DNA of 64,000 bases from JBKBUF01 sp046290815 (GTDB lineage Bacteria > Bacteroidota > Bacteroidia > Cytophagales > Cytophagaceae). Positions 27,082 to 36,296 of this stretch are shown one piece after another. The notes under the pieces were generated by a model. The model was not told the DNA's origin. It searched no databases and saw only the letters and a list, made by a program, of their open reading frames with translations. Position numbers and translations under genes: made by a program. The stretch spans positions 1 through 64,000 of the forward strand of contig JBKBUF010000026.1 in assembly GCA_046290815.1 (NCBI GenBank), in the 5' to 3' direction. How positions within the stretch are numbered: the stretch's first letter is position 1; every line of letters starts with the position of its first letter.

Positions 27082-29351
27082 AACATATTGCGATTATCTT
27101 CATTGCAGGATTCTTTCAGGTTCTTCCATTTAAAGGCCTTTGTCAAAATGCCACAAAATGGGAAAAGTATGGAGATCTTTCCTATGCAGAAAAAGACTTC
27201 TATGGGGCCTCTGTATATTTCCAGAAAGCATTAGAGGAAGACAGCAGCAATATAGACCTGATGTATAAATATGCAGAGTCACTCCGACAGTACAATGAAT
27301 ATGAGCTTGCTGAAAAAGCATACATGGATGTTTACCAGGCAGACATGGGACAAACATATAAAGAAGCGCTCTTTTTTGCCGCCACCATGAAAAAGCACAA
27401 CATGAAATATGAAGAGGCAAAAAAAGACTTTAAGAAATACGCTTCACTGGCAGATAAAAACAGTTATTTATACCGTAAATCAATCCAGGAAATAAAATCA
27501 TGTGATTTTGCTCAAAGTAAAATCAACGACACAGTAGCAGTGGAAATACTAAATATGGGTCCATCAATCAATACAACAGGATCTGAATTCAGCCCGCAAT
27601 TTATCCATGATTCTGCCTTTGTGTTTTCATCCATCAGAGCAGAAAAGGTAAAAGAAGGAAACATCATTGAGGACAAAATTTATAAAGTTAAAATTTATAA
27701 AGCCTACAAAGAAAACAACGAATGGAGACAGGCGGAGCTTGATACCGCAATTAATAATTCCAGCTATCATATAGCGAATGGAACCGGATATCTTATAGGG
27801 AAAATTTTCTTTACGGGATGCGACAAAAACTATAATTGCAAAATTTATAAAAGTGAGTTGACAAACAGTAGCTGGACAAAAGGTATTCCTTTAAATGAAA
27901 AGATCAATGCGGCAAACTCTAATTCGACAATGCCATATCTGACTATTATAGATGGAAAAGAGGTACTTTTATTCTGCTCTAACAGAAAGGGTGGCAAAGG
28001 AGGTTATGATATCTACTATAGCGTTGCTGATGAGCAGGGCAATTTTTCTGACCCGGTAAATCTGGGCCCTAATATAAATACCGAAGATGATGATATTACC
28101 CCTGTTTATAATTCCGGGAATCAAATACTATATTTCAGCTCTTCGTGGCATGAAGGCTTCGGAGGGCATGACATATTCAGAAGTAAAGGACCATTGACTT
28201 CATTAAGTACTCCGGAAAATATAGGATACCCATTAAACACAAGCTGTAATGATTTGTATTATGTAGTCTCCTCTGATACCACACATGGACTTATTACCTC
28301 TAACAGAAAGGGATCTATTACCTCTAAAGGGGAAACCTGTTGCAATGACTTATGGTATTTTAAGAAGGAGGTAATACCGGTGCAGCTTGCAGAAATTCCG
28401 GAAGAAAAAATAGTCGATAAAACCGAAGAAGAAAAAAATCTCCTTATTACATCGCTGCCTGTAACCTTGTACTTCCATAATGACGAACCAGATGCAAGAA
28501 GAAGAGACACCCTAACCAAAAGAAACTACCTGGAAACTTGCATTGACTATATAAGCATGAAAGATCTGTATATTTCCAATTTCAGCAAACATTTAAAACC
28601 TCAGGAGAAAACAGAAGCTGAAAACGATATAGCCTTGTTCTTCGCAGAAAAAGTAGAAAAGGGCGCTGCAGATCTTGAGCAATTTACAGAAAGACTGACC
28701 AAGTTACTTGAATCAGGTTACAGACTTGAGCTAACCATAAAAGGGCATGCCAGCCCACTTGCAAGAACTGATTATAACGTTCCTCTGACAAAGAGAAGAA
28801 TAAGCAGCCTTGTCAATTATTTTAAAGAATATAAGAATGGCATACTGCTGCCTTTTCTTGCAGATAGTGCAGAAAACGGTGGCTGCCTCAGAATTGTAAG
28901 TATCCCGTTCGGCGAATACAAGGCCGGAAATACCGTCAGCGACAATTATCATGACCAGAGGAATTCTGTGTACAGCCGGGCGGCGGCGGAAGAAAGGTTT
29001 ATTCAGATCACCTCACTGCATCTGATGCACAAAGATAGCCTTCATCCGGAGATTCATTTACCTATCAGCCATAAAGATATAGGGGACGTAAAAGCCGGCA
29101 AAAAAATGAAGCTCACATTCCATTATAAAAATACCGGCAAGTCTGATCTGATAATATCTTCTTTCAGGAAACCCAACTACGTCAACATTATTTCCCATGA
29201 TGAAAAGGTACATCCGGGAAAGTTCGGAAAGGCTGTATTGGAGATCGATTATAGCAGCCTATCAGGAAAGCAGGTTACATCCATTCATATCCTTTCCAAT
29301 GCCATTCACTACGATAAAGAATTTGCGGTAACAAGCGAAGTAACTCCGTAA
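27063..29351 (+). CDS. PorE-like protein: TPR, PD40 propeller, OmpA-like domain and DUF1573-like tail
   Basis: 762 residues from a GTG at 27063, overlapping the SprF gene by 19 bases. The signal peptide ends at KGLCQ. A Cys is present there, but Leu at -1 is not a good lipobox. TPR-like helices cover about 28-150, followed by WD40/PD40 blades (about 165-440; LFCSNRKGGKGGYDIYYS and EGFGGHDIFRS). An OmpA-like segment (about 470-650) shows LTIKGHASPLA and YNVPLTKRRISSLVNYF. A C-terminal DUF1573-like Ig domain (about 670-762) shows HKDIGDVKAGKKMKLTFHYKN. PorE-type proteins link T9SS components to peptidoglycan through the OmpA domain. The DUF1573-like extension is unusual. Confidence 0.85.
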   Translation: MPGIFVKHIAIIFIAGFFQVLPFKGLCQNATKWEKYGDLSYAEKDFYGASVYFQKALEEDSSNIDLMYKYAESLRQYNEYELAEKAYMDVYQADMGQTYKEALFFAATMKKHNMKYEEAKKDFKKYASLADKNSYLYRKSIQEIKSCDFAQSKINDTVAVEILNMGPSINTTGSEFSPQFIHDSAFVFSSIRAEKVKEGNIIEDKIYKVKIYKAYKENNEWRQAELDTAINNSSYHIANGTGYLIGKIFFTGCDKNYNCKIYKSELTNSSWTKGIPLNEKINAANSNSTMPYLTIIDGKEVLLFCSNRKGGKGGYDIYYSVADEQGNFSDPVNLGPNINTEDDDITPVYNSGNQILYFSSSWHEGFGGHDIFRSKGPLTSLSTPENIGYPLNTSCNDLYYVVSSDTTHGLITSNRKGSITSKGETCCNDLWYFKKEVIPVQLAEIPEEKIVDKTEEEKNLLITSLPVTLYFHNDEPDARRRDTLTKRNYLETCIDYISMKDLYISNFSKHLKPQEKTEAENDIALFFAEKVEKGAADLEQFTERLTKLLESGYRLELTIKGHASPLARTDYNVPLTKRRISSLVNYFKEYKNGILLPFLADSAENGGCLRIVSIPFGEYKAGNTVSDNYHDQRNSVYSRAAAEERFIQITSLHLMHKDSLHPEIHLPISHKDIGDVKAGKKMKLTFHYKNTGKSDLIISSFRKPNYVNIISHDEKVHPGKFGKAVLEIDYSSLSGKQVTSIHILSNAIHYDKEFAVTSEVTP

Positions 29352-29528
29352 TATTTAACCATTTCTAAACCGGCATTTTTGCTGAAATATTATAACTTTC
29401 TTTTTCTATTAAGAATCGAAACAGGTGAATATTAAGCCAGTTCATTTGAAAAATTGTCCTATTATAAAGACATATAAAAAAATCATCTATGAATTATTAA
29501 CAGAACATTGATTTTCAGGTTTTAGCTA

Positions 29529-31289
29529 TTGATGGAAATTTTTATAGTTCTGGGGCTGCTGGTATTGGCAATAATATTTTTTGCTACAGAGAAATTACCT
29601 ATTGATCTGGTAACTATCCTGTTGATTATTTGTCTGATTTCTTTTGGAATACTAACCCCGGACGAAGCATTTGCCGGTTTTGGTTCAGACTTCATTGTGA
29701 TCCTGTCAAGTATATTCGTGCTTACTGGTGCCTTGCTTGATACGGGGGTACTTGACAAATTCGGGGCAAAACTTATTGAATTCACCGGAAACAATAAAAC
29801 CTTTTTTTTAATCAGTCTATTATTGGTTACGGGCGTAACATCAGCTTTTATTAACAACACAAGTGTAACAGCTTTGCTTGTCGGGCCGGTGTTACAAATT
29901 TGCAGAAAATTAAAACTCAACAGCTCAAAAGTTTTAATGCCTATGGCATTTGCTTCCATCCTGGGCGGCACCTGCACTTTGATAGGGACATCTACCAATA
30001 TTGCAGTGAGCGGATTTATATCCAAGGCCGGATATCAGCCTATAGGAATTTTTGAAATTTTACCTGTAGGTTCAATATTATTTTTTACAGGTTTTTTCTA
30101 CCTGATATTTGCCTCCAAATTCATGCTTAAGAAAAGGGACAACAACATTTTCTTTGAGAACAAAATAAAAAGGGAATACCTAAGTGAGGTAATTATATTG
30201 CCGATTTCAAAATTGATCGGCGAAAAAGTAAAATCCAATGAATTGACAAAACATGACATTAATATCCATAAGGTCTTACGATTAAACAAAGAGATTACCC
30301 CCGACAATAACACTGTCTTAGAAGAAAACGACATACTTATAGTGGAATGTGGCGTAGATGAGTTATTAAAAATAAAAGAAACCGCCGGAATTGATATTAA
30401 GGCAGACATATATTGCAATGTAGACCCCAAGTCCAAAGAATTACAACTTGCTGAAATACTAATAACACCCCTTTCTTCCCTTATTGGAAAAACCGTAAAT
30501 GAAATCAGGTTCAGAAGAAATTATAATTCGGTAGTATTGGCAATCCATAGAGCCGGACAGAATGCAAACTCTAAAATCAGTGACATTAGACTTCAGACGG
30601 GAGACATGCTGCTTATACAGACTACCAAATCAAATATTGATACATTGTCCGGCAACAAAGATTTTAATATCCTTGGAAATTTTAAGCCAAACCTTTTTAA
30701 AGAAAGGAAAGGATACTCCACGATAGTATTATTTGCTTTGGCAATTATAATCGGCAGTTCAAACCTGGCACCGGTTTCACTTTGTTTCCTTACTGCCGCA
30801 GCATTTACCATCTTATTCGGGGCAGTGACAACAGAAAGAGCCTATCATCTGGTTGACTGGAGGCTGATAATCCTGATTGGCGGAATGACAGCATTCGGAA
30901 CTGCAATGGAAAAGTCAGGCGCTTCAGACTTTTTGGCTCACAATATCGCTCATGTATTAAGGCCATTTGGTACAACTGCAGTATTATTCGGTCTGGTAGG
31001 TGTAGTGGTACTTTTAACCCAGCCATTATCTAACGCCGCTGCAGCGCTGGTTGTACTACCTGTCGCCATAGAAACTGCCAAAGAGCTTGCAGTTAACCCC
31101 AGAAGCTTTGCCATAGGAATTATGCTGGGAGCATCCGTTTCTTTAATTACACCTTTCGAACCATCCGGACTTCTTGTATATGGGCCAGGAAAATATAAGT
31201 TTATTGACTTCCCCTTTATAGGTGGACCTTTAACGATCATTCTTATTACTTTACTTGTTTTACTGGTTCCCGTTTTCTGGCCTTTCTAA
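29529..31289 (+). CDS. SLC13/DASS-type permease with two TrkA-C domains
   Basis: 586 residues. N-terminal helices carry the family's first SNT-like signature (FINNTSVTALLVGP and GTSTNIAVSG). A cytoplasmic insert (about 205-385) contains two TrkA_C/RCK_C domains, ILPISKLIGEKV...ENDILIVE and ITPLSSLIGKTV...GDMLLIQT. The second membrane half has the matching SNAAAALVVLPVA motif and a final helix. Family members import sodium with sulfate or di- and tricarboxylates. The RCK_C-containing subgroup is often annotated as a sulfate or anion transporter, and I cannot tell the substrate. It stands alone and converges with the next gene with only two bases between stops. Confidence 0.9.
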   Translation: MMEIFIVLGLLVLAIIFFATEKLPIDLVTILLIICLISFGILTPDEAFAGFGSDFIVILSSIFVLTGALLDTGVLDKFGAKLIEFTGNNKTFFLISLLLVTGVTSAFINNTSVTALLVGPVLQICRKLKLNSSKVLMPMAFASILGGTCTLIGTSTNIAVSGFISKAGYQPIGIFEILPVGSILFFTGFFYLIFASKFMLKKRDNNIFFENKIKREYLSEVIILPISKLIGEKVKSNELTKHDINIHKVLRLNKEITPDNNTVLEENDILIVECGVDELLKIKETAGIDIKADIYCNVDPKSKELQLAEILITPLSSLIGKTVNEIRFRRNYNSVVLAIHRAGQNANSKISDIRLQTGDMLLIQTTKSNIDTLSGNKDFNILGNFKPNLFKERKGYSTIVLFALAIIIGSSNLAPVSLCFLTAAAFTILFGAVTTERAYHLVDWRLIILIGGMTAFGTAMEKSGASDFLAHNIAHVLRPFGTTAVLFGLVGVVVLLTQPLSNAAAALVVLPVAIETAKELAVNPRSFAIGIMLGASVSLITPFEPSGLLVYGPGKYKFIDFPFIGGPLTIILITLLVLLVPVFWPF

Positions 31290-31291
31290 GT

Positions 31292-31576
31292 TTAATAAGG
31301 ATAATAAATCACCTCTTTTAGTTCCCTGTGACGAATTAAAAATTCCTGTATAGGAGGACAACTGGCCTTTATTCTTATATGATTGGATTTTACAAAGTTC
31401 ATCGCATATGTAATGATCCTTTCTTTAATCTCAGGAAGATCGCCGGAACCTGCAGCAAAAATCTGATAAAAATCCCACAGCTTGTTGCTTAGCTTTTTAT
31501 ACTTAATAATACATTCAGAGCCGAGATCTGAAACAATAGTAAATCTTCCCTCCGATTCGTTATGATTAATTTCCAT
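31292..31576 (-). CDS. Small GNAT-like protein (YjdJ/Acetyltransf_CG type), degenerate
   Basis: 94 residues. INHNESEGRFTI at the start and ASCPPIQEFLIRHRELKEVIYY at the end match the layout of the small YjdJ-type GCN5-related family (HNE...RF and CP-x-x-x-x-F/Y-x-x-x-H/R-x-E). The central acetyl-CoA loop, normally a V-P-E-x-x-G-x-G-I-A pattern, is not recognisable here, so catalytic activity is doubtful. Family assignment is by eye and moderate. Confidence 0.6.
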   Translation of the reverse strand: MEINHNESEGRFTIVSDLGSECIIKYKKLSNKLWDFYQIFAAGSGDLPEIKERIITYAMNFVKSNHIRIKASCPPIQEFLIRHRELKEVIYYPY

Positions 31577-31609
31577 TATTCCTGAGTCTATATCATTTTC
31601 GTAATTACC

Positions 31610-31834
31610 CTAATTTGCTTTATCCAGATTGTACATCAGTGTATCTGCTGCATATAAACCGGAACTTAAACCTGCACCACTTTCCATATTCAACAATGTA
31701 TCATTTCCAAGTCGCCGGATAGCTCCTGCTTCTTCTGCCCTGTTTCTTGTACTGCTATCGATTCCCGGATCCTGTCTTGTAGTACACGAAAACATTAATA
31801 TTCCAATGGCCAACACTACTCCCAATCTCTTCAT
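31610..31834 (-). CDS. Small predicted lipoprotein
   Basis: 74 residues from ATG at 31834; an in-frame TTG three codons upstream is less likely. MKRLGVVLAIGILMFSC is a lipoprotein signal with the lipidated Cys at 17. The mature part is short, polar and rich in Arg, Asp and Gly, with no known domain. It is probably a periplasm-facing lipoprotein of unknown role. Confidence 0.7.
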   Translation of the reverse strand: MKRLGVVLAIGILMFSCTTRQDPGIDSSTRNRAEEAGAIRRLGNDTLLNMESGAGLSSGLYAADTLMYNLDKAN

Positions 31835-31998
31835 ACAACACAACCTTTATTTATCCTAAAACTGATGGCCAAAAAAATTGGTTTGATTCGTTGTATATTA
31901 TTTATAAAGTTAAGAATTATATAATTATCAAAGTATCAGCGAACCATTAAGAAATGGCATAAGTTGCAATTAATATAGGTAAGAAAAAAAGGAAGGGT

Positions 31999-33786
31999 AT
32001 GAGAAAAATAAAGCTTATGTTACTGGCCGTGCCTGCGGTTTTAATTGCAAGCCAGGCCAATGCTCAGGAAGTAACTTCATCAGTATTTACGTTTTCCCCA
32101 CAATTTTTCTTTAGCGTGCTGGCCGGTATATTACTGGCAGCAGGATTTCAATTGGTATTGACATTATTGTCAACAGCATCCGGAATTTCGGCAATTGGAA
32201 ATGTAGAAAAGATGAGAGAAAACAAGTCAGAAGATGAAGAGAAAAAAACAGACTCAAACACAACTACAGTAAATAAAAGAGACAGACACGGATACTATGT
32301 AACCACTTATCAAAATAAGGATGAAGACAAAGATAAAAACGAAACTCCGCTTGGGGTAAAAATATCATCCGGAGTAGGTATATGGACATTGGTAACATAT
32401 AGTGTATCTGTATTCTTTGCCAGTTTTGTTGCGGTGCGTCTAAGTCTGATTCCTGATAATACAATAGGATTAATTCTTGGTCTTGTAATTTGGGCAGGCT
32501 TTACTTTATTGGCAATGTATGCAGAAATGAAATCTATAAACGCTTTCATGAGCGGATTGATTAACATGGCTTCAAAGGGATTCAAAGCAGGTGTAGATGC
32601 AGTTAGCAAAATGTTTGAGACAAGTCCTGAAACTCAAATGGCAAAAGTGGCAGAAAACACCATTGATGCGGTTAAAAACAAGTTATTCAGAGAATTTGAT
32701 ACAAGAGAGCTTTCAAGACAGGTAGATAGTTATATTGAAAAGCTTAAACCACGGGAACTAAACTATGATCAGATAAAAAATGACCTGAAAGGTATTCTGA
32801 ATGATATAGAAATTCAGGAAAAAACAGAAATGACTGACAAAGGAATTATTTCAAGATCATTCCTGAATGTTGTTGAAAGCCATCCGGCGATTACGAGATC
32901 GCAGGCCAAAAAACTAAAACAGTTATATAAGGAAGTAAGCAACATTTCCTCTTCTGATGATTTGCTTAAAGCAGCAGAAAGTTATGTTCCCGGAGCATTT
33001 CGAGATCAGCTTGGTGCATATCTGAAAGCTACCGGCAAAGAAGAACTGAATCCGGAAAATCTTAAGAAAGATCTCGAAAAAATGATGAGAGACCCGATGA
33101 GTTCAAAGGAAATTCTTAAGAACAAAATCAGAGCTTTGGATAAAAGAGCGGTGGTGTCTGCCCTTGCAGAAAGACAGGATATGTCAAGACAGGAAGCTGA
33201 AAAAGTGGTAGGATATGTAGAGACAGCATTTAATACGGTTGCAGGAACGCTTGGAATGATGAAAGAAGAGTCAGGCAATATGGCTTCTGATACAAGCAAT
33301 GCAGTTTCTGATACAACAGCAAAAATTTCAAATGCATTGAATCCATCTGTTATTGGTGAGAAACTTGAAAGCAGGATCAGAACATATTTCGATTCTCTTG
33401 AAAGGGATGAGCTGAATTATGACAGACTGAAAATGGATTTTGAAACGATTCTGAACGATCCGTCTGTGACCTTTGAGGTTTTGAAAAACAGATTCAGCAG
33501 CTTCGACAGAGAAACTTTAATTGCTCTTTTAAGCTCTAGCGATAACATTACAAGAGAAGATGCAGAAAGAATTGTAATGAAAGTAGAAGAAGCAAAGAAC
33601 AATGTTTTGAGAAAAGCTGAGGATCTTGAAATGAGAGCCAGACAAGCAGTGGAAGACACCAAGAGAAGAACACTTTACGAAGCAGAAAAAGTGAGAAAAA
33701 CGGCGGCTTCTGCTGCATGGTGGGCTGTAGCAACCATTGTAATTTCCGGTTTTGCTTCAGCGCTTGGCGGTATGCTGGCAATGTAA
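31999..33786 (+). CDS. Membrane protein with three repeats of an unnamed helical module
   Basis: 595 residues, with a purine-rich AGGAAGGG just before the ATG. A signal-like helix (1-22) is followed by membrane helices near 32-55, 125-150 and 153-175 and a C-terminal one (about 575-593). Between them are helical repeats: R1 about 248-330 (ELNYDQIKNDLKGILND), R2 about 349-408 (LNPENLKKDLEKMMRD) and R3 about 467-532 (ELNYDRLKMDFETILND). R2 and R3 also share a [FL]D[RK][RE][TA] strand and a tail where an acidic residue-A-E-[KR]-[IV] precedes V-E. A long amphipathic coiled coil rich in Arg, Ala and Glu follows R3. Similar ELNYDRLKxDF repeats occur in membrane proteins of other bacteria, to my recollection without known function. 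Confidence 0.85.
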   Translation: MRKIKLMLLAVPAVLIASQANAQEVTSSVFTFSPQFFFSVLAGILLAAGFQLVLTLLSTASGISAIGNVEKMRENKSEDEEKKTDSNTTTVNKRDRHGYYVTTYQNKDEDKDKNETPLGVKISSGVGIWTLVTYSVSVFFASFVAVRLSLIPDNTIGLILGLVIWAGFTLLAMYAEMKSINAFMSGLINMASKGFKAGVDAVSKMFETSPETQMAKVAENTIDAVKNKLFREFDTRELSRQVDSYIEKLKPRELNYDQIKNDLKGILNDIEIQEKTEMTDKGIISRSFLNVVESHPAITRSQAKKLKQLYKEVSNISSSDDLLKAAESYVPGAFRDQLGAYLKATGKEELNPENLKKDLEKMMRDPMSSKEILKNKIRALDKRAVVSALAERQDMSRQEAEKVVGYVETAFNTVAGTLGMMKEESGNMASDTSNAVSDTTAKISNALNPSVIGEKLESRIRTYFDSLERDELNYDRLKMDFETILNDPSVTFEVLKNRFSSFDRETLIALLSSSDNITREDAERIVMKVEEAKNNVLRKAEDLEMRARQAVEDTKRRTLYEAEKVRKTAASAAWWAVATIVISGFASALGGMLAM

Positions 33787-33800
33787 TTATTATAAAAAAT

Positions 33801-33827
33801 AAAGGCTGTCAGATTCTGGCAGCCTTT
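33801..33827. terminator. Bidirectional terminator
   Basis: A 12-base stem (AAAGGCTGTCAG with CTGGCAGCCTTT, one G.T pair) has an ATT loop and is A-rich on the left and T-rich on the right. It lies between two convergent genes. Confidence 0.85.
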
Positions 33828-33829
33828 TA

Positions 33830-34885
33830 TTATTCAATTTTTTCACCTCTGCTTTCAGGATCTGCAATTAAATATCCTATGGGTTTTAATCCTTCAACAT
33901 TATCAAATAACACTTTAGCCATACCCAAAAGAGGTATAAACAGAATCATCCCTGCCAACCCCCAAAGGTACCCTCCTATGAAAATCACAATAAGTATAAA
34001 CAGCGGATTAATCTTAATACTTGAACCCAATATTTTAGGTGTCAGAAAGTAGTTTTCTAAAAGTTGAGTAAAGGTAAACATCCCCATAATAGCAAATATC
34101 GGCCAGGTTGATTCTTCTGTCAGTATAGCCATAAGCAATGGTAGTCCTGCCCCGATAATTACGCCGATGTATGGTATCAAATCGAGTAATCCTGAAAGCA
34201 CTCCGAAAAATATGGCATTTTCGATGCCAATAATCATTAAACCTGTCGAGTGAAGTACAGCTAATATACCTATGATAAGGAACCTTCCTCCAAGGTATTG
34301 ATAACTTACCTTTACCACATTTCTGCAGATATGTGCTGCTTTTTCATTGTCCGAAGAAAGTCTAAGGATAAAATTAAAAAATATTGTACGATAGTAAAGT
34401 AGCAGAAAGACATATACCATCACTACTATTACACCAATGATTCCTCCTACTGTACCCAGAACAAGCCCTGATGCGTAACTAAACAGTGTACTGCTATACT
34501 CCTGAATAAGACTACCTGCATTATCAACATATTGTGAAAGGTCCAGCCTTAAAGTTTCATTGAAAAATGTTTTAACTGCTTGTAACCTTCCCTTTAACTG
34601 CTCCTCTTTTTCCGGAAGAGTATTGGCAAAGTTTACAATCTGTACAGCAAAGAAAAAAATAAAAGCCCCAAGTAAAACAAATAACCCTATTATGCATAAT
34701 ACGGAAGCCCAAATTCTGCTAAGTCCAAACTTTTCAAGCTTATGAGCGACAGGATAAGACAGGGTTGCAAAAAAAATTCCCAAACTTAGAGGTATGAGGA
34801 GATTTTTCGCATAGTATAATCCGCCAAAAAAAAGAAAAAGAAAGGCTAGAATGTAGGTATAATATCTTAGTTTATCTTCCCTCAT
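33830..34885 (-). CDS. AI-2E/PerM family transporter
   Basis: 351 residues with about seven to eight membrane helices in the PerM/YdiK pattern: two N-terminal helices, a large soluble segment (about 80-150; NTLPEKEEQLKGRL), then helices with LDLIPYIGVIIGAGLPLL and the FILIVIFIGGYLWGLAGMILFIPL signature. Members export autoinducer-2 or act as sodium/proton antiporters. The substrate cannot be told from sequence. It stands alone, converging with the repeat-protein gene through a shared terminator. Confidence 0.92.
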   Translation of the reverse strand: MREDKLRYYTYILAFLFLFFGGLYYAKNLLIPLSLGIFFATLSYPVAHKLEKFGLSRIWASVLCIIGLFVLLGAFIFFFAVQIVNFANTLPEKEEQLKGRLQAVKTFFNETLRLDLSQYVDNAGSLIQEYSSTLFSYASGLVLGTVGGIIGVIVVMVYVFLLLYYRTIFFNFILRLSSDNEKAAHICRNVVKVSYQYLGGRFLIIGILAVLHSTGLMIIGIENAIFFGVLSGLLDLIPYIGVIIGAGLPLLMAILTEESTWPIFAIMGMFTFTQLLENYFLTPKILGSSIKINPLFILIVIFIGGYLWGLAGMILFIPLLGMAKVLFDNVEGLKPIGYLIADPESRGEKIE

Positions 34886-34934
34886 AATTCAGGATAAATA
34901 AAATTAACAGGGAAGACAAACTATTGTTTGAGAA

Positions 34935-35138
34935 TTATCTGCCTCTTGCCTTATCTATATCTATTTTATCCGTAAGTTTTCCGTGGTCCTCTTCTGAAGA
35001 GTTTGATTTCTTCTCAAGATATTCACCACCCTCACTTTCAAAATGCTCTTTACTACCCCCACTCTGGTACGAAGCAGGGTGTTTCTTCTGCTGCTCCTTT
35101 ACTTTTCTGTCCGGATTTGATCTTTCTCCTGTTCTCAT
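34935..35138 (-). CDS. Small hydrophilic hypothetical protein
   Basis: 67 residues, strongly polar and rich in Lys, Glu, Ser and Gly, with no membrane segment or signal peptide. It is probably unstructured. It sits 11 bases after the lipoprotein gene in the same direction. There is no recognisable family. It may be a stress-type small protein, but that is a guess from composition. Confidence 0.55.
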   Translation of the reverse strand: MRTGERSNPDRKVKEQQKKHPASYQSGGSKEHFESEGGEYLEKKSNSSEEDHGKLTDKIDIDKARGR

Positions 35139-35149
35139 AACATATCACT

Positions 35150-35392
35150 TTAAATGTTTTCTGCGGAATCTCTGTAAGCTTTGGCAGACTCTTCCAGCAT
35201 TTGGGCATCGTTTAATAACCTTTCTGCTTCTCTTTTTAATGAATCAGCCTGAATTTCTTTTCTGTAAGCCTGGTTGGTAAATTCATTTTTTTGAATTGCT
35301 TCACGTTTTTGCTCAACAGATTTTTCCCTGTTACAGGCACTGGTTAAAATAACCCCTAAAAACAACAGACCCAATAAACTCTTCATCGCCAT
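35150..35392 (-). CDS. Small predicted lipoprotein with helical C-terminus
   Basis: 80 residues. The lipoprotein signal ends in VILTSAC with lipidated Cys20. ATG at 35386 (two codons in) is an equally good start. The mature part is entirely helical and charged (KREAERLLNDAQMLEE), reminiscent of the coiled coils of Lpp- or YtxH-like envelope proteins. No known domain. It is probably cotranscribed with the hydrophilic small protein next to it. Confidence 0.7.
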   Translation of the reverse strand: MAMKSLLGLLFLGVILTSACNREKSVEQKREAIQKNEFTNQAYRKEIQADSLKREAERLLNDAQMLEESAKAYRDSAENI

Positions 35393-35554
35393 TTACAATT
35401 TCAACACTCCAATAAAGTAACTGGTGAACCTGCCTGCTGGTTCACATAAATGATAATCAAACAATTCTTACTACACACCGGTTAAATAAAAAGACATCTT
35501 AAGCAATCAGGATATTCTGATTCTGATCGAACCTCATAATTAAATACATACAGA

Positions 35555-36295
35555 ATGTTTCGTGAAGAGGAAAACAAAATTTTAGCACATGACTTTTATC
35601 GTGATGCCCTTAATCTGATCCAGGAAAATCAACTTGAAATACTTATTGGAGGTGGCTTTGCCCTTAAACATCATACAGGAATAAATCGACAGACCAAAGA
35701 CCTTGATCTTTTCTGCAAACCTGGTGACATGCTTAAAATTTTGAAGGTCCTTTCATTCAACGGGTATAAAACAGAAATAACTGATGCACGCTGGATAGCC
35801 AAAGCATTTAAGGACAATCATTTTATCGATCTTATTTTTAATACGGTTAATAACCTCTGCCCGGTAGATGAGTCCTGGTTTCAGTATTCACAGGAAGGAG
35901 AATTGTATGGCAAGTCTACACGGTACATTTCTGCTGAAGAATTACTTTGGTGTAAAATTTATATTCAATCAAGGGATCATTATGACGGGGCTGATGTAAA
36001 TCATATAATTCTGAGAAAAGGTAAAGTCCTTGACTGGAAAAGAATTTTGGGAAGGCTTGATCAACACTGGCACTTGTTGCTTGGGCAGCTTTTAAATTTT
36101 CAGTTTATCTACCCGTCAGAAAGAGATGTGGTTCCGCGTTGGCTTTTTGATGACCTTCTTGAAAGGGCTAAAGAACAATTTGATTTGCCGGCACCTATAG
36201 ACAAAATCTGCAGAGGACCGCTGGTGGAACATACACATTACAATGTCGATATCATGGAATGGGGGTTCAAGATTATTACCACAAAAAAACTGTAA
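35555..36295 (+). CDS. Nucleotidyltransferase-fold protein (Pol beta superfamily)
   Basis: 246 residues. The nucleotidyltransferase core is intact: GGG at 32-34 (ILIGGGFAL), metal Asp49 and Asp51 in TKDLDLFCKP, and a third Asp92 in HFIDLIFN. It resembles the uncharacterised AbiEii/MNT-related proteins. The C-terminal half (about 120-246) is helical and aromatic-rich with no named domain. Its stop lies one base before the ATG of a metallophosphoesterase gene, so the two are cotranscribed. It should transfer a nucleotidyl group to an unknown acceptor. Confidence 0.8.
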   Translation: MFREEENKILAHDFYRDALNLIQENQLEILIGGGFALKHHTGINRQTKDLDLFCKPGDMLKILKVLSFNGYKTEITDARWIAKAFKDNHFIDLIFNTVNNLCPVDESWFQYSQEGELYGKSTRYISAEELLWCKIYIQSRDHYDGADVNHIILRKGKVLDWKRILGRLDQHWHLLLGQLLNFQFIYPSERDVVPRWLFDDLLERAKEQFDLPAPIDKICRGPLVEHTHYNVDIMEWGFKIITTKKL

Positions 36296-36296
36296 C

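Noticed and set aside
29522..30025. A 167-residue minus-strand frame
   Set aside because: It is the shadow of the SLC13 permease gene on the other strand; the permease has clear membrane motifs.
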